NCBI GenBank assembly: GCA_913063365.1
Contig: CAJXYC010000002.1
Coordinates: 1 to 35,715 of the forward strand
Direction: 5' to 3'
From: an uncultured Cellulomonadaceae bacterium
GTDB lineage: Bacteria > Actinomycetota > Actinomycetes > Actinomycetales > Microbacteriaceae
DNA: 35,715 nucleotides
The position numbers and the translations under genes are program-made. The notes beneath the pieces are model-generated. The model worked only from the letters and a program-made list of their open reading frames with translations, was not told where the DNA came from and made no database searches. Shown here in pieces: positions 24,801 through 34,659 of the stretch; position 1 is the first letter of the stretch; every line of letters begins with the position of its first letter.

Positions 24801-26768
24801 GTGGCTGTTCTCGACTCTGTGCATTCCCCGGAGGATCTGCGAACACTCTCCGCGGAGCAACTCGGTGAACTCGCGCAAGAGATTCGGGAGTTTCTCATTC
24901 ATGAGGTGGCGCAGTCGGGTGGTCACTTAGGGCCGAACCTCGGTGTGGTGGAACTCACCATCGCCTTGCACCGGATGTTTGACTCTCCCCGCGACCCCAT
25001 GGTGTGGGATACCGGGCACCAGTCGTATGTGCACAAGATTCTCACCGGACGTCGTGACTTTTCGAAGCTCCGTCAAAAAGGCGGCCTCGCAGGCTATCCC
25101 CAGCGTTCCGAATCAGACCACGACATCGTCGAAAGCTCGCACGCCTCCAGCTCGGTCAGTTGGGCAGATGGAATTTCTCGTGCGTTCCACGTCCAGGGAG
25201 AGCGAGACCGCTACGTCGTGGCAATTGTGGGAGACGGCGCCCTCACCGGCGGGATGACCTGGGAGGCGATGAACAACATCTCCCACGACAATGACCGGAA
25301 CCTCATCATCGTGGTCAACGACAACGGTCGGTCCTATGCCCCCACTATCGGTGGACTCGCACGATTCTTGGGAAGTGTGCGCAGCCAGAAGTCCTACCGC
25401 TATTTCCGGGGTGGCAGCGAGGCATTTTTCAACGTCTTTGGTTCGTTTGGTCGCTCCGTGTATCAAGGTTTCCGCGGGGCAGCGCGCGGCTTTGTGTCTC
25501 GCTTTTCCAACAACGAATCCCTGTATTCGAACCTCGACATTAAATACGTCGGGCCAATTGACGGGCACAACCTGGCGGATTTGGAAAAAGCATTCGCACA
25601 AGCCAAGGCCTACCGTCAGCCGGTGATCGTCCACGTCATCACCGAAAAGGGTCGCGGCTTTCCACCGGCTGTCGCCGATGAGGCGGACCAATTCCACGCG
25701 GTTGGTCAAATTGACCCGGTGACGGGTACCCCCACCTCCAGTTCTGGATCGGTCGGCTGGACTGAGGTCTTCTCCCAAGCGATGGTTCGCCAGGCCGAAA
25801 AAAACCCCAAGGTTCTTGGAATCACGGCTGCCATGCTCCGACCCACCGGGCTTCACGAGATGGCCAAACGTTTCCCCAAGCGAGTACTCGACGTGGGGAT
25901 TGCGGAGCAGCACGCAGTGACAAGCGCGGCGGGACTCGCCTACGGCGGCCTCCACCCCGTCGTTGCCATTTACGCCACCTTCATCAACCGAGCCTTCGAC
26001 CAGGTCCTGATGGATGTCGCCCTGCACAAAGCGGGAGTGACGTTTGTCCTCGACCGGGCGGGCGTCACCGGTCCCGATGGTGCCAGCCATCACGGGATGT
26101 GGGATTTGTCGGTTCTGCAGACCGTTCCCGGTATTCGTCTTGCCGCTCCGCGTGATGCCGCCCGCTTGGTCGAAGAGCTCGACGAAGCCATCGCCGTCGA
26201 CGACGCACCGACCGTGATTCGGTTTCCCCGAGGAGCGGTGTCTCCCGAACTTCCCGCTGAACGCCGAACCGATGACGGTGTCGATGTCCTCGCAGAGGCC
26301 GCGCATAAAGACGTGCTTATCGTGAGTGTCGGACCGATGGCCCACCTCGCGATGGACGTTCGGGAACGGCTGGCTGCGCAAGGCATCGGCGCCACGGTGG
26401 TCGACCCGCGCTGGGTGGTCCCCGTCCCGCAGAGCATTGTCCAGATGGCCAGAGACCACCGCATCGTGGTCAGCATTGAAGATGGCACTCGTGTCGGGGG
26501 AGTGGGGACCAGAATTCGCCAAGACCTCCGTGTCGCAGGAGTCGACACAGCGGTTGATGAGGTGGGGCTGCCGGATCAGTTCCTGGACCACGGAAGCCGG
26601 TCAGAGATTTTGGAAGAGGCAGGTCTTTCTGCCCAGCACATTGCCCGCAACCTCGTCGCTCAAGTTCTTGGTACCAAAGTCCCGGTCGCACGACCCCTTC
26701 CGGATTCAGAAGGTTTTGAGGACGAATCGGAGCAGCTCTCCGAGCGTCGCGACTCACGCGAGGGCTGA
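24801..26768 (+). CDS. dxs: 1-deoxy-D-xylulose-5-phosphate synthase
   Basis: WDTGHQSYVHKILTGR, VGDGALTGGMTWEAMNN, VGIAEQHAVTSAAGLA, DRAGVTGPDGASHHG. Confidence 0.96.
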   Translation: MAVLDSVHSPEDLRTLSAEQLGELAQEIREFLIHEVAQSGGHLGPNLGVVELTIALHRMFDSPRDPMVWDTGHQSYVHKILTGRRDFSKLRQKGGLAGYPQRSESDHDIVESSHASSSVSWADGISRAFHVQGERDRYVVAIVGDGALTGGMTWEAMNNISHDNDRNLIIVVNDNGRSYAPTIGGLARFLGSVRSQKSYRYFRGGSEAFFNVFGSFGRSVYQGFRGAARGFVSRFSNNESLYSNLDIKYVGPIDGHNLADLEKAFAQAKAYRQPVIVHVITEKGRGFPPAVADEADQFHAVGQIDPVTGTPTSSSGSVGWTEVFSQAMVRQAEKNPKVLGITAAMLRPTGLHEMAKRFPKRVLDVGIAEQHAVTSAAGLAYGGLHPVVAIYATFINRAFDQVLMDVALHKAGVTFVLDRAGVTGPDGASHHGMWDLSVLQTVPGIRLAAPRDAARLVEELDEAIAVDDAPTVIRFPRGAVSPELPAERRTDDGVDVLAEAAHKDVLIVSVGPMAHLAMDVRERLAAQGIGATVVDPRWVVPVPQSIVQMARDHRIVVSIEDGTRVGGVGTRIRQDLRVAGVDTAVDEVGLPDQFLDHGSRSEILEEAGLSAQHIARNLVAQVLGTKVPVARPLPDSEGFEDESEQLSERRDSREG

Positions 26769-27989
26769 GGCCTCCGACTGGTCGATACTGGCGGCCTGCG
26801 AAAACGCTTCCACCAGAAGAGGAACAGCGATGTCTCGCTGCCACCGACGCGCGCCCAGTTCCTCGAGCTGAGCGTCGATTGCTGAGGGCCGACTTGGGTC
26901 TGTGGGGTTCCAACACAGACGCCGGAGATGGTCAGGGGTGAGCACGTTCTCGGCAGGAATGTCGAGCCGTTCAGATTGGCGCGCGAGCAGGTCTCGTGCA
27001 ATCGCGAGCCGTCTGGCGGCTTCCGGTGCACGGTCGGGCCAAGCCCGTGGGGGAGGAATGGTGTCGCGGGGGCCTCGGAGTGCGGGAAGGTCGTCGGTGG
27101 AGGTTCCGCGTTCAATGGCGGCCCACCATCGCTCCGCTTCTTTCCTGCTTGCTCTCCCTTGAAAATCTTTCAGCCCGATGAGGGCTTTTTTTGACGCGGG
27201 GGCAACCTTCGCCGCATACACGATGGAGCGATCGGGAATGAGTCTGCCCGGCGCGGTGTCTGTCTGCCGTGCGAGGTCATCGCGCGCCTCCCAGAGCTCT
27301 CGTGCAATCGCGAGGTTTCGTTGTCCGCGCACCTGGTGCAGTCCAGAGAGTCTCCGCCACGGTTCTGGTTTTTGCGCGGGAGGTTCCTCGCGCAACACGG
27401 CCTCGAACTCCTCCTCGGCAATTCGGGTCTTATTCGCCTCAGCCAAGACAGCGGCAATCGCATCGCGAAGGTCCGGCAGCACTTCCACATCAAGCGCCGC
27501 GTAGTTCAGCCACTCGGCAGGGAGGGGTCGTGTCGACCAGTCGGCCGCAGAATGCTCTTTGGCTAGTTGCACCCCCAACAGGTCTTCCACCGCGCCCTGC
27601 AGGCCAACACGTGCCAGTCCGGCAAGTCTGGCACCGAGCTCAGTATCGAAGAGTGTCTGAGGAGACATACCCACCTCTCGGAGGCTTGGGAGGTCCTGTT
27701 TGGCGGCGTGCAAAATCCATTCGGTGTCGCCGAAGGCAGTGGAAAACTCGCTCAGGTCGCCCACGGCAATCGGGTCGACCAAATAGTTCGTCGTTCCTCG
27801 CCGGTAGACCTGGACCAGGTATGCACGGGGCGAGTAGCGAAAGCCACTCGCTCTCTCAGCGTCCAGCGCAAGCGGCCCTTCACCTGAACTGAGGCCCTCC
27901 AGCGCGCGGTTCCAGGCGCGAGGAGAATCAACAAGCTCAATGCCGTGCTGGGGCGCACGAAGTAGAGCGGGGTTATCCCCGTCCGTCAT
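26754..27989 (-). CDS. rnd: Ribonuclease D-like 3'-5' exonuclease with HRDC domain
   Basis: GPLALDAERASGFRYSPRAYLVQVY, WILHAAKQDLPSL, LFDTELGARLAGL, AEWLNYAALDVEVLPDL; HRDC-like C-terminus. ATG 27989 overlaps the DUF3000 stop. Confidence 0.88.
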   Translation of the reverse strand: MTDGDNPALLRAPQHGIELVDSPRAWNRALEGLSSGEGPLALDAERASGFRYSPRAYLVQVYRRGTTNYLVDPIAVGDLSEFSTAFGDTEWILHAAKQDLPSLREVGMSPQTLFDTELGARLAGLARVGLQGAVEDLLGVQLAKEHSAADWSTRPLPAEWLNYAALDVEVLPDLRDAIAAVLAEANKTRIAEEEFEAVLREEPPAQKPEPWRRLSGLHQVRGQRNLAIARELWEARDDLARQTDTAPGRLIPDRSIVYAAKVAPASKKALIGLKDFQGRASRKEAERWWAAIERGTSTDDLPALRGPRDTIPPPRAWPDRAPEAARRLAIARDLLARQSERLDIPAENVLTPDHLRRLCWNPTDPSRPSAIDAQLEELGARRWQRDIAVPLLVEAFSQAASIDQSEASALA

Positions 27990-28564
27990 CGATCTCCGGC
28001 GGACCGTATCGGGGTAACGCCGTCTGCCAAGGGGGGAAGCCCTGCGAGCATGCACACAAACTCTGACCACGCGTCAACGTGACTACCAAGATCACCGGGA
28101 GCGGGTGACCACGAGGCACGCATTTCGATTTCTGTTCCGACCTGATCGGACTCCAGTTCGCCAAAGCCTGTGGAGACAATTGTGCTCGAGGTGCCAGAGG
28201 CGTGGGAGTAGGACGCCCCCCGGTGGTCCAGGGCGTCGGTGAGCCAACTCCAGGCCACCTTCGGCAGGAACGGATCATCCCCCATGGCCTGGTCGAGGGG
28301 AGCCTTGGCAAAACAGACCGCTCGGAAGCGACCACCCCAGCTTTCGGGGCTCGAGGGGTCATAGAGCATCACGAGCCGTGCGGTGCCGTGGTCAGCGTCC
28401 GAACCTCGATGATCAATCGTCGCCGACCAAGCCCTGGCAAACGGCGCGATGCCCTCGGGTGCGGGGATATCGGTGACGTGAATTTCAGGACGGAAGGAAA
28501 GCTCATCGGCACCCGCAAGCGCCTCAGCAAATTCTGTGGGCAGCGATGACTCGGTGGCACTCAT
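27986..28564 (-). CDS. DUF3000 domain-containing protein
   Basis: RPEIHVTDIPAPEGIAPFARAWSA, GRFRAVCFAKAPLDQAMGDDPFLPKVAWSWLTDALD; family-typical position next to RNase D. Confidence 0.9.
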   Translation of the reverse strand: MSATESSLPTEFAEALAGADELSFRPEIHVTDIPAPEGIAPFARAWSATIDHRGSDADHGTARLVMLYDPSSPESWGGRFRAVCFAKAPLDQAMGDDPFLPKVAWSWLTDALDHRGASYSHASGTSSTIVSTGFGELESDQVGTEIEMRASWSPAPGDLGSHVDAWSEFVCMLAGLPPLADGVTPIRSAGDR

Positions 28565-28619
28565 AGGGCAAATCTATGCCGGAGCTGTCTTCCTCGCACG
28601 GTGTACGCGCCGGCTCACC

Positions 28620-29330
28620 TCAATCTGCCCGTCGGTATCGAAGATAGAGATAGCGCTGGTCGTCGGTAAAAACCTCCCCGGCGGTCCACTCGCCCCAGTG
28701 CTCTTGCCACCAGGGAAGAGGCGGGTGAGTATCCGTTTTCGGCGACCTGGTCAACGTCAAATTCACTGAATCAATCATGTTCTGCTCGAGGCATTGCGAA
28801 CCGAAGTCCCGGCCAGCCTCCACCAACACCTGCTGAATGCCCTCGTGCTGCAATGCCCTCTCGAGATCGCGGGGTGACACGTCCCCGGATCCGGGCAGCG
28901 GGAGGTGCCTCGCCACCCCTGACGGGAAGTGGGTTGTCGGATCGTCGGAAATATCGTCAGGAGTCACAATCCAGATTCCCCCGTGCCGGAAAGACTTCTC
29001 CGGCACAGAGTGTCCACGCATATCGCCCGTCCTGCTCACCACCACGAGAGGCCCCGAGCGGGGGATGGGCACCCGTTCTGCCCGGAGCGTCGAACCTCCC
29101 AAGACGACTGCCTCGGACTGGTCACGAAGGCTTGTCAAAATGGCTCGGTCGACCGGGTTACTGAGGGCCCGACTGGAACCCTCTGCATCCACGGTCTCCC
29201 CAGACGGCGTACTGACAAGCGCCCAGGTCCAGCCCGGATGGGGGCGAAACCAACTCCGGAGAGTGTCATGCGCCAGGTCGTCTGCCAGCGAAATCATCGC
29301 GGTGTCGGGAACGACCCGATAGAGGTTCAC
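28620..29330 (-). CDS. Pyrimidine reductase / RibD C-terminal (dihydrofolate reductase-like) family protein
   Basis: ALVSTPSGETVDAEGSSRALSNPVDRAILTSLRDQSEAVVLGGSTLRAE, QQVLVEAGRDFGSQCLEQNMIDSVNLTLTR. Confidence 0.83.
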   Translation of the reverse strand: MNLYRVVPDTAMISLADDLAHDTLRSWFRPHPGWTWALVSTPSGETVDAEGSSRALSNPVDRAILTSLRDQSEAVVLGGSTLRAERVPIPRSGPLVVVSRTGDMRGHSVPEKSFRHGGIWIVTPDDISDDPTTHFPSGVARHLPLPGSGDVSPRDLERALQHEGIQQVLVEAGRDFGSQCLEQNMIDSVNLTLTRSPKTDTHPPLPWWQEHWGEWTAGEVFTDDQRYLYLRYRRAD

Positions 29331-29755
29331 GAAGACTCAGTCAGCTGCCGCTGAATTCGCCAAATCATGCCCGCCATCCCGCGAAGCCTCAACAGGCTGA
29401 CGGCTTCTTCGAGCCCCAGAGACTGCGGAAAATCAAGAGGAATCGCAAGAATCTCCTCCCTGCTCGCGCCGTGACAACCAGTAACCAAAATGGAGGCAAA
29501 GCCCCGCGTGGTGGGTGCCTCAGCGGGCGCGCTTGCGAGAACTTCCGGAGGTGTTTTGTGAGAGTCGACGTGAATAAACACCGGTGACTGGCACTCGGGC
29601 ACCCGCTCCCACGCGTCAGCGGGGACCACCCCGGCTGGGGGATCAGGCAGCTCGTCAGAAAACTCCAAGAGAAGCTGCAAACGATCCGACTGGCCGAGAG
29701 CCAAAAAGTCGTCCCGGATACCCGCTAGCGCCTCCGGAATAGCGGCCTGGCTCAT
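29327..29755 (-). CDS. SufE family Fe-S cluster assembly protein
   Basis: [13 protein letters not shown], catalytic-Cys region [26 protein letters not shown]. Confidence 0.9.
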   Translation of the reverse strand: MSQAAIPEALAGIRDDFLALGQSDRLQLLLEFSDELPDPPAGVVPADAWERVPECQSPVFIHVDSHKTPPEVLASAPAEAPTTRGFASILVTGCHGASREEILAIPLDFPQSLGLEEAVSLLRLRGMAGMIWRIQRQLTESS

Positions 29756-30654
29756 GAGGTGGAGGGTGCCTCACCGGGTTCCGAGCCCTTCACAATGGGC
29801 ACTCGGACCGCTGAACCCCATTCGGTCCACGAACCGTCGTAGTTTCTGACATTGTCTAGACCCATCAGATGGGTGAGCACGAACCAGGTGTGACTGGAAC
29901 GCTCGCCAATCCGGCAGTAGGTAATGACGGGCTCGGTTCCATCAACACCCGCGCCCTCGGTGTACACCTCTCGAAGGGCATCCAACGACTTAAACGTGCC
30001 GTCTTCCTCCGCCGCCCTCGCCCACGGAACGCTCTGCGCGGTGGGAATGTGGCCTCCCCGGAGCGCGCTCTCTTCGGGGTAGGCGGGCATGTGGGTGCGC
30101 TCGCCCGTATATTCCTCCGGTGACCGCACGTCGATCAGCGGTTTCCCGAGGTGTTCAAGAACATCCTCCTTGTACGCCCGAAGTGCTGTGTCATCGCGTT
30201 CCACAACGGGGTAGTCGGTCGCCTGCCGGGGGCTGACGTCGCGGGTGAGTTCTCGACCTTCGGCCACCCACTTGTCTCGGCCGCCGTTAAGGAGCCGCAC
30301 GTCTTCGTGTCCAAACAAGCTAAAGACCCAGAGTGTGTAGGCAGCCCACCAGTTGCTCTTGTCTCCGTAGAGCACGATGGTGTCGTCTCGTGAGACTCCC
30401 TTCGCCGACATCAGCTGCGCAAACTGTTCGCCGTCAAGGTAGTCCCGCAAAACAGGGTCATTGAGCTCGGTGTGCCAGTCGATTTTCACTGCTCCCGGGA
30501 TATGCCCGGTGTCGTAGAGCAGCACATCCTCATTGGACTCCATCACGACTAAGCCCTCCAGGCCGCGGTGTTCCTCTAGCCACTGTGTCGTGACGAGCCG
30601 CTCGGGGTGGGCGTATTGCTGGAGTTCGGCAGCGGGATCGGGGCCGACGGGCAT
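29752..30654 (-). CDS. Sulfurtransferase (tandem rhodanese; thiosulfate/3-mercaptopyruvate type)
   Basis: [54 protein letters not shown], active-site [15 protein letters not shown]. Confidence 0.92.
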   Translation of the reverse strand: MPVGPDPAAELQQYAHPERLVTTQWLEEHRGLEGLVVMESNEDVLLYDTGHIPGAVKIDWHTELNDPVLRDYLDGEQFAQLMSAKGVSRDDTIVLYGDKSNWWAAYTLWVFSLFGHEDVRLLNGGRDKWVAEGRELTRDVSPRQATDYPVVERDDTALRAYKEDVLEHLGKPLIDVRSPEEYTGERTHMPAYPEESALRGGHIPTAQSVPWARAAEEDGTFKSLDALREVYTEGAGVDGTEPVITYCRIGERSSHTWFVLTHLMGLDNVRNYDGSWTEWGSAVRVPIVKGSEPGEAPSTS

Positions 30655-30742
30655 GGGGTTCTCCTTTGGCGGGGGCCTTTAGACTGAACTCCATTCTCGC
30701 ATTGACCGGCTGGATACTCACGGGAGCAGGTGACCACCAGTA

Positions 30743-31789
30743 ATGTCCCCTTCCGCCGGTTCTCCCGGCTTGCTGAGCCTGCTCGACAGGCGGCCCGAGA
30801 TGACCGCGGCAGATCTTCTGGAGCACTTCACGCCGCCCGCGCAGTTTGCCGAAGCCACTCTTGACAACTACGTCCCGGACTCCAACTACCCCTCCCAAGC
30901 AGAGGCGCTTGACATTGTTCGCTCCTTTGCTGTGGGGGGAACGTTCCGTAGGTCGAAGAAGTCACTTTTTGGCGGCAAGAAAGTCGACTCCACTGACCGT
31001 CCCGGGATCTACCTGGATGGTGGTTTCGGTGTGGGAAAGACCCACTTGCTGGCCGCGCTGTGGCATCAGACGCCTGGCCGGACGTATTACGGAACCTTTA
31101 TCGAATACACCGCCCTGGTCGGCGCCCTCGGCTACAAGGGAGCGGTCGACCACCTAAAGGGCGCCGATTTTCTGGCAATCGATGAATTCGAGTTGGATGA
31201 TCCAGGCGACACCATGGTCATGTCGCGCCTCCTGGGAGAACTGGTGGCAACCGGCACGCGGTTAGCCGCAACGTCTAACACACCGCCAAATGCTCTTGGC
31301 GAGGGTCGCTTCGCCGCCGAGGACTTTTTGCGGGAAATCACTGCACTCTCAGACAAGTTTCGGACTGTTCGTATCGAAGGTGAGGACTACCGCCGTCGGG
31401 ACTTCGACGGGCACGCGGTCAGTTTTTCCCCCGCGGAACTGGAGTCACTGACGACGGGAGTCACGGGCTCGGTAGCGCGGGATTCGTTTAGTGCCGTGAT
31501 TGACCATCTCCGCGAGGTTCATCCGAGCAGGTTCTTTGGCTTGGTCAAAGACCTGGACATGGTGATCTGGGATGACGTGCGAGTCCTGCACGATCAGGCC
31601 CAGGCGTTGCGTTTGGTTGCTCTCGTCGACCGTTTATATGACCAGCAGGTGGCCATCGCATCAAGTGGCGCCCCCCTTGACGAGGTGTTTGACGAGACCA
31701 TGCTGGCCGGTGGATATCGGAAGAAATATCTCCGGGCAACCTCCAGGCTGATTGCTTTGTCCAGGCTTGTCGAGAACCCAGGGCACTGA
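30743..31789 (+). CDS. zapE: AFG1/ZapE-family ATPase
   Basis: GIYLDGGFGVGKTHLLAALWH (Walker A), ADFLAIDEFELDDPGDTMVMSRLL (Walker B), ATSNTPPNALGEGRF. Confidence 0.92.
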   Translation: MSPSAGSPGLLSLLDRRPEMTAADLLEHFTPPAQFAEATLDNYVPDSNYPSQAEALDIVRSFAVGGTFRRSKKSLFGGKKVDSTDRPGIYLDGGFGVGKTHLLAALWHQTPGRTYYGTFIEYTALVGALGYKGAVDHLKGADFLAIDEFELDDPGDTMVMSRLLGELVATGTRLAATSNTPPNALGEGRFAAEDFLREITALSDKFRTVRIEGEDYRRRDFDGHAVSFSPAELESLTTGVTGSVARDSFSAVIDHLREVHPSRFFGLVKDLDMVIWDDVRVLHDQAQALRLVALVDRLYDQQVAIASSGAPLDEVFDETMLAGGYRKKYLRATSRLIALSRLVENPGH

Positions 31790-31835
31790 AAGAAAAGCCT
31801 TCTACACTGCTGGAGACAGCACACGAGGGAGAACC

Positions 31836-33188
31836 GTGGCGAACAAGTCGGGCACAGTCCCACGCGGCGTCGGCCGTGAACGCTATTTGGATGCGCTCTG
31901 GATCGAGCGGATCCTGCGCCAAGAAACCATTGGCGGTGCCATTATTTTGGCGGCCGCGGCGCTCGCACTGATTGCCGCGAACTCTCCTCTTGCCGACGGG
32001 TATTTCGGACTACGAGACGCCTACATCACTCTCGGCATCGGTGATGTCCAGGGAAAGATTTCCGTCGGCCATTTCACCGCCGATGGTTTGCTCGCGATTT
32101 TCTTCTTCCTCGTCGGATTAGAGCTGAAGCGTGAATTTGTGGCCGGCGAGCTTCGTGATCCGAAGCGGGCTCTGGTCCCGGTCGTGGCAGCCGTTGGGGG
32201 AGTGGTGTTCCCGGCGCTCATCTACTTGTGGATGACTCAGGGAGTGGAGGGAGCCAGCAGAGGCTGGGCCATCCCGATTGCGACTGACATTGCGTTTGCT
32301 CTGGCGGTCTTGGCCGTGGTGGGTACGTCTCTGCCGCTGGCCCTTCGCACTTTCCTACTTACCTTGGCAGTGGTGGATGACCTCATCGGCATCACTGTGA
32401 TTGCCGTGTTCTACACCGATGAAATCCGCTGGCTGCCCATGGTCGGCGTTGCGGTGGGACTCGCTGTCTTTGGCTTCCTCGCCCAGCGCTACAGCCTCCT
32501 GTTTAAACTCCGCCCGGGCGCCGCCTGGCTCGTTCTGTTCCCGCTGGGGCTCGTGGTCTGGACCTTTATGTACTCGACCGGAGTCCACGCCACCATTGCC
32601 GGAGTACTCCTGGCGCTTACTATCCCGGTGAAGCAGTCAGCGAATGACCCAGGTGACACCGCTCAGGAACACGGCGAGAGTTTGGCCGAGATCTTCGAAC
32701 ACCGTTTCCGTCCGCTCTCCGCGGGGTTTGCGGTCCCCCTCTTTGCGTTCTTTGCCGCGGGGGTGAGTCTCGGAACACCGGCCGAGTTCTTGTCGGTGCT
32801 GACCGATGACGTGACGCTGGGGATTATGACGGCCTTAATTGTGGGAAAGACCCTCGGGGTGACCATTTTCACCTTCGTCGTCACTCGATTCCCCGGGGTA
32901 TCTCTTCCCAAGGGGGTGGGCTGGGTGGACCTGACCGGCGTGGCGCTGCTCGCCGGAATTGGTTTCACCGTGTCGCTGTTGATTGGCGAACTCAGCTTCG
33001 GTCAGGGAACACTCCTGGGAGACGAGTCAAAGATCGGCATCCTCTTCGGCTCTGTGGGCGCGGCTGTGCTGGCTGCGGTGATTTTGAGCTCCCGTAATCG
33101 GGTGTATCAGCGCCAAGTCAAAGAAGAGCACATCGATCGCAACCTGGACGGGATTCCTGACGTCTTCCAAGAGCCAGAAAAGCGTTAA
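31836..33188 (+). CDS. nhaA: Na+/H+ antiporter NhaA
   Basis: ADGLLAIFFFLVGLELKREFVAGEL, IPIATDIAFALAVLAVVG, LLTLAVVDDLIGITVIAVFYT (Asp pair). GTG start 31836 with SD GAGGGAG. Confidence 0.95.
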   Translation: MANKSGTVPRGVGRERYLDALWIERILRQETIGGAIILAAAALALIAANSPLADGYFGLRDAYITLGIGDVQGKISVGHFTADGLLAIFFFLVGLELKREFVAGELRDPKRALVPVVAAVGGVVFPALIYLWMTQGVEGASRGWAIPIATDIAFALAVLAVVGTSLPLALRTFLLTLAVVDDLIGITVIAVFYTDEIRWLPMVGVAVGLAVFGFLAQRYSLLFKLRPGAAWLVLFPLGLVVWTFMYSTGVHATIAGVLLALTIPVKQSANDPGDTAQEHGESLAEIFEHRFRPLSAGFAVPLFAFFAAGVSLGTPAEFLSVLTDDVTLGIMTALIVGKTLGVTIFTFVVTRFPGVSLPKGVGWVDLTGVALLAGIGFTVSLLIGELSFGQGTLLGDESKIGILFGSVGAAVLAAVILSSRNRVYQRQVKEEHIDRNLDGIPDVFQEPEKR

Positions 33189-33213
33189 ACAAGAAACACA
33201 CTGTTAACACGAG

Positions 33214-33235
33214 CGGGCTGTCTGTAATCAGCCCG
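33214..33235 (+). terminator. Candidate hairpin terminator downstream of nhaA
   Basis: CGGGCTG-tctgtaat-CAGCCCG, 7-bp perfect stem, 8-nt loop, no T-run. Confidence 0.5.
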
Positions 33236-33333
33236 AAACACTCCTGTTGCCTTGTGGGAAACGCGCGGGAACCACACTGAAGGCACTCATCCAGGCATGT
33301 CGCTGGGTGCAAACAACCTTCAGGGGGAAACGT

Positions 33334-34557
33334 ATGGATACAGGCGAACTGGCCTGGGCCGTCACAGCCACCGCACTGGTGCTGTTGATGACACCCGGTC
33401 TCGCATTTTTCTACGGCGGTTTGGTGAAGGCCAAGTCCGTCGTCTCAATGATGATGATGAGCTTTGGCTCCATGGCACTTGTTGGTGTGCTCTGGGTGCT
33501 CTACGGCTTCAACATGTCAGCTGTCGACACGACCTGGGCGTTCGCGGGTAACCCGTTCGCTGACTTTGGTCTTGGGGGCATTGCTGACTCGAACGAAGAC
33601 CTGATTGGTGCGGCCTTTGGGGCAACCTTCGCCATCATCACCACTGCACTGATTTCTGGTGCCATCGCCGACCGGGCCAAGTTTGGTTCCTGGCTGGTCT
33701 TCGCTGGTCTGTGGTCGACGTTGGTGTACTTCCCAGTGGCCGCATGGGTCTGGGGAGGCGGTTGGATCCTCGGGCTCGGCGATGTGATGGGACTTCCGGG
33801 TGTGATCGACTACGCGGGAGGAACCGCGGTCCACATCAACGCAGGTGCTGCCGCACTGGCGCTTGCCATCGTGTTGGGCCGTCGTGTGGTGTTCGAAAAG
33901 GGCGCCCACAAGCCTCACAACGTGCCGCTGGTCATGCTGGGTGCCGCACTGCTGTGGTTCGGATGGTTCGGCTTCAACGCCGGCGCCGAGTTCCTGAACG
34001 ATATGGCTCTGGTCGGTCTGATTACCCTCAACACCCTGGCTGCGACTGCGGCCGCCATCCTTGGATGGTTGGTGATTGAGAAGGTGAAGGACGGAAAGCC
34101 CACCTCTGTGGGTGCCGCATCCGGTGCGGTGAGTGGTCTGGTGGCCATCACCCCAGCGTGTGCCAACCTGACCCCCACCTTCGCGGTGATCTTGGGTGTT
34201 GTTGCCGGAGTGCTCTCGGCTCTCGCAGTCGACCTCAAGTACAAGCTCGGTTACGACGACTCGCTTGACGTGGTGGGAATCCACCTCGTCGCCGGAATGG
34301 TGGGAACCCTTTACCTCGGGTTCTTCGCAACCGGAACCGGAATGTTCACCGGAGGCGACGGAGGACAGCTGGTGGTTCAGGCCATCGCAGCCTTCGGAGT
34401 CTTGATCTTCTCCTTCGTGGTGGCGCTCATCTTGGGCTTCGCCATCGAGAAGACCATGGGCTTCCGTGTCAAGAACGAGGACGAGGTGGCCGGTATCGAC
34501 ACCATCGTCCACGGCGAAGAAGGCTACGTCCTGGAGGGCGAAGCTCAGAACGCCTAG
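33334..34557 (+). CDS. amt: Ammonium transporter
   Basis: MTPGLAFFYGGLVKAKSVVSMMMMSFGSMALV, GGTAVHINAGAAALALA (first pore His), DVVGIHLVAGMVGTLYLG (second pore His). ATG start 33334. Confidence 0.95.
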   Translation: MDTGELAWAVTATALVLLMTPGLAFFYGGLVKAKSVVSMMMMSFGSMALVGVLWVLYGFNMSAVDTTWAFAGNPFADFGLGGIADSNEDLIGAAFGATFAIITTALISGAIADRAKFGSWLVFAGLWSTLVYFPVAAWVWGGGWILGLGDVMGLPGVIDYAGGTAVHINAGAAALALAIVLGRRVVFEKGAHKPHNVPLVMLGAALLWFGWFGFNAGAEFLNDMALVGLITLNTLAATAAAILGWLVIEKVKDGKPTSVGAASGAVSGLVAITPACANLTPTFAVILGVVAGVLSALAVDLKYKLGYDDSLDVVGIHLVAGMVGTLYLGFFATGTGMFTGGDGGQLVVQAIAAFGVLIFSFVVALILGFAIEKTMGFRVKNEDEVAGIDTIVHGEEGYVLEGEAQNA

Positions 34558-34567
34558 TACTACCCTC

Positions 34568-34606
34568 CACGCGCGAGGGGACTCCCGTCGAGTCCCCTCG
34601 CGCGTG
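34568..34606 (+). terminator. Strong GC-rich hairpin downstream of amt
   Basis: CACGCGCGAGGGGACT-cccgtcg-AGTCCCCTCGCGCGTG: perfect 16-bp stem and 7-nt loop, 10 bp after the amt stop; no U-tract. Confidence 0.8.
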
Positions 34607-34659
34607 CATGTCTGCGGCAGTTAGGCTCAACACGCAGGTCAGCGCGTGGGGAGGAGCCT

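Noticed and set aside
25113-26591. 492-aa minus-strand ORF antisense to dxs
   Set aside because: Opposite a clear dxs with all motifs; no recognisable domain; long antisense ORFs are expected from high-GC codon usage.
33517-34512. 331-aa minus-strand ORF antisense to amt
   Set aside because: Hydrophilic, His/Asp/Glu-rich shadow of a membrane protein; no domain.
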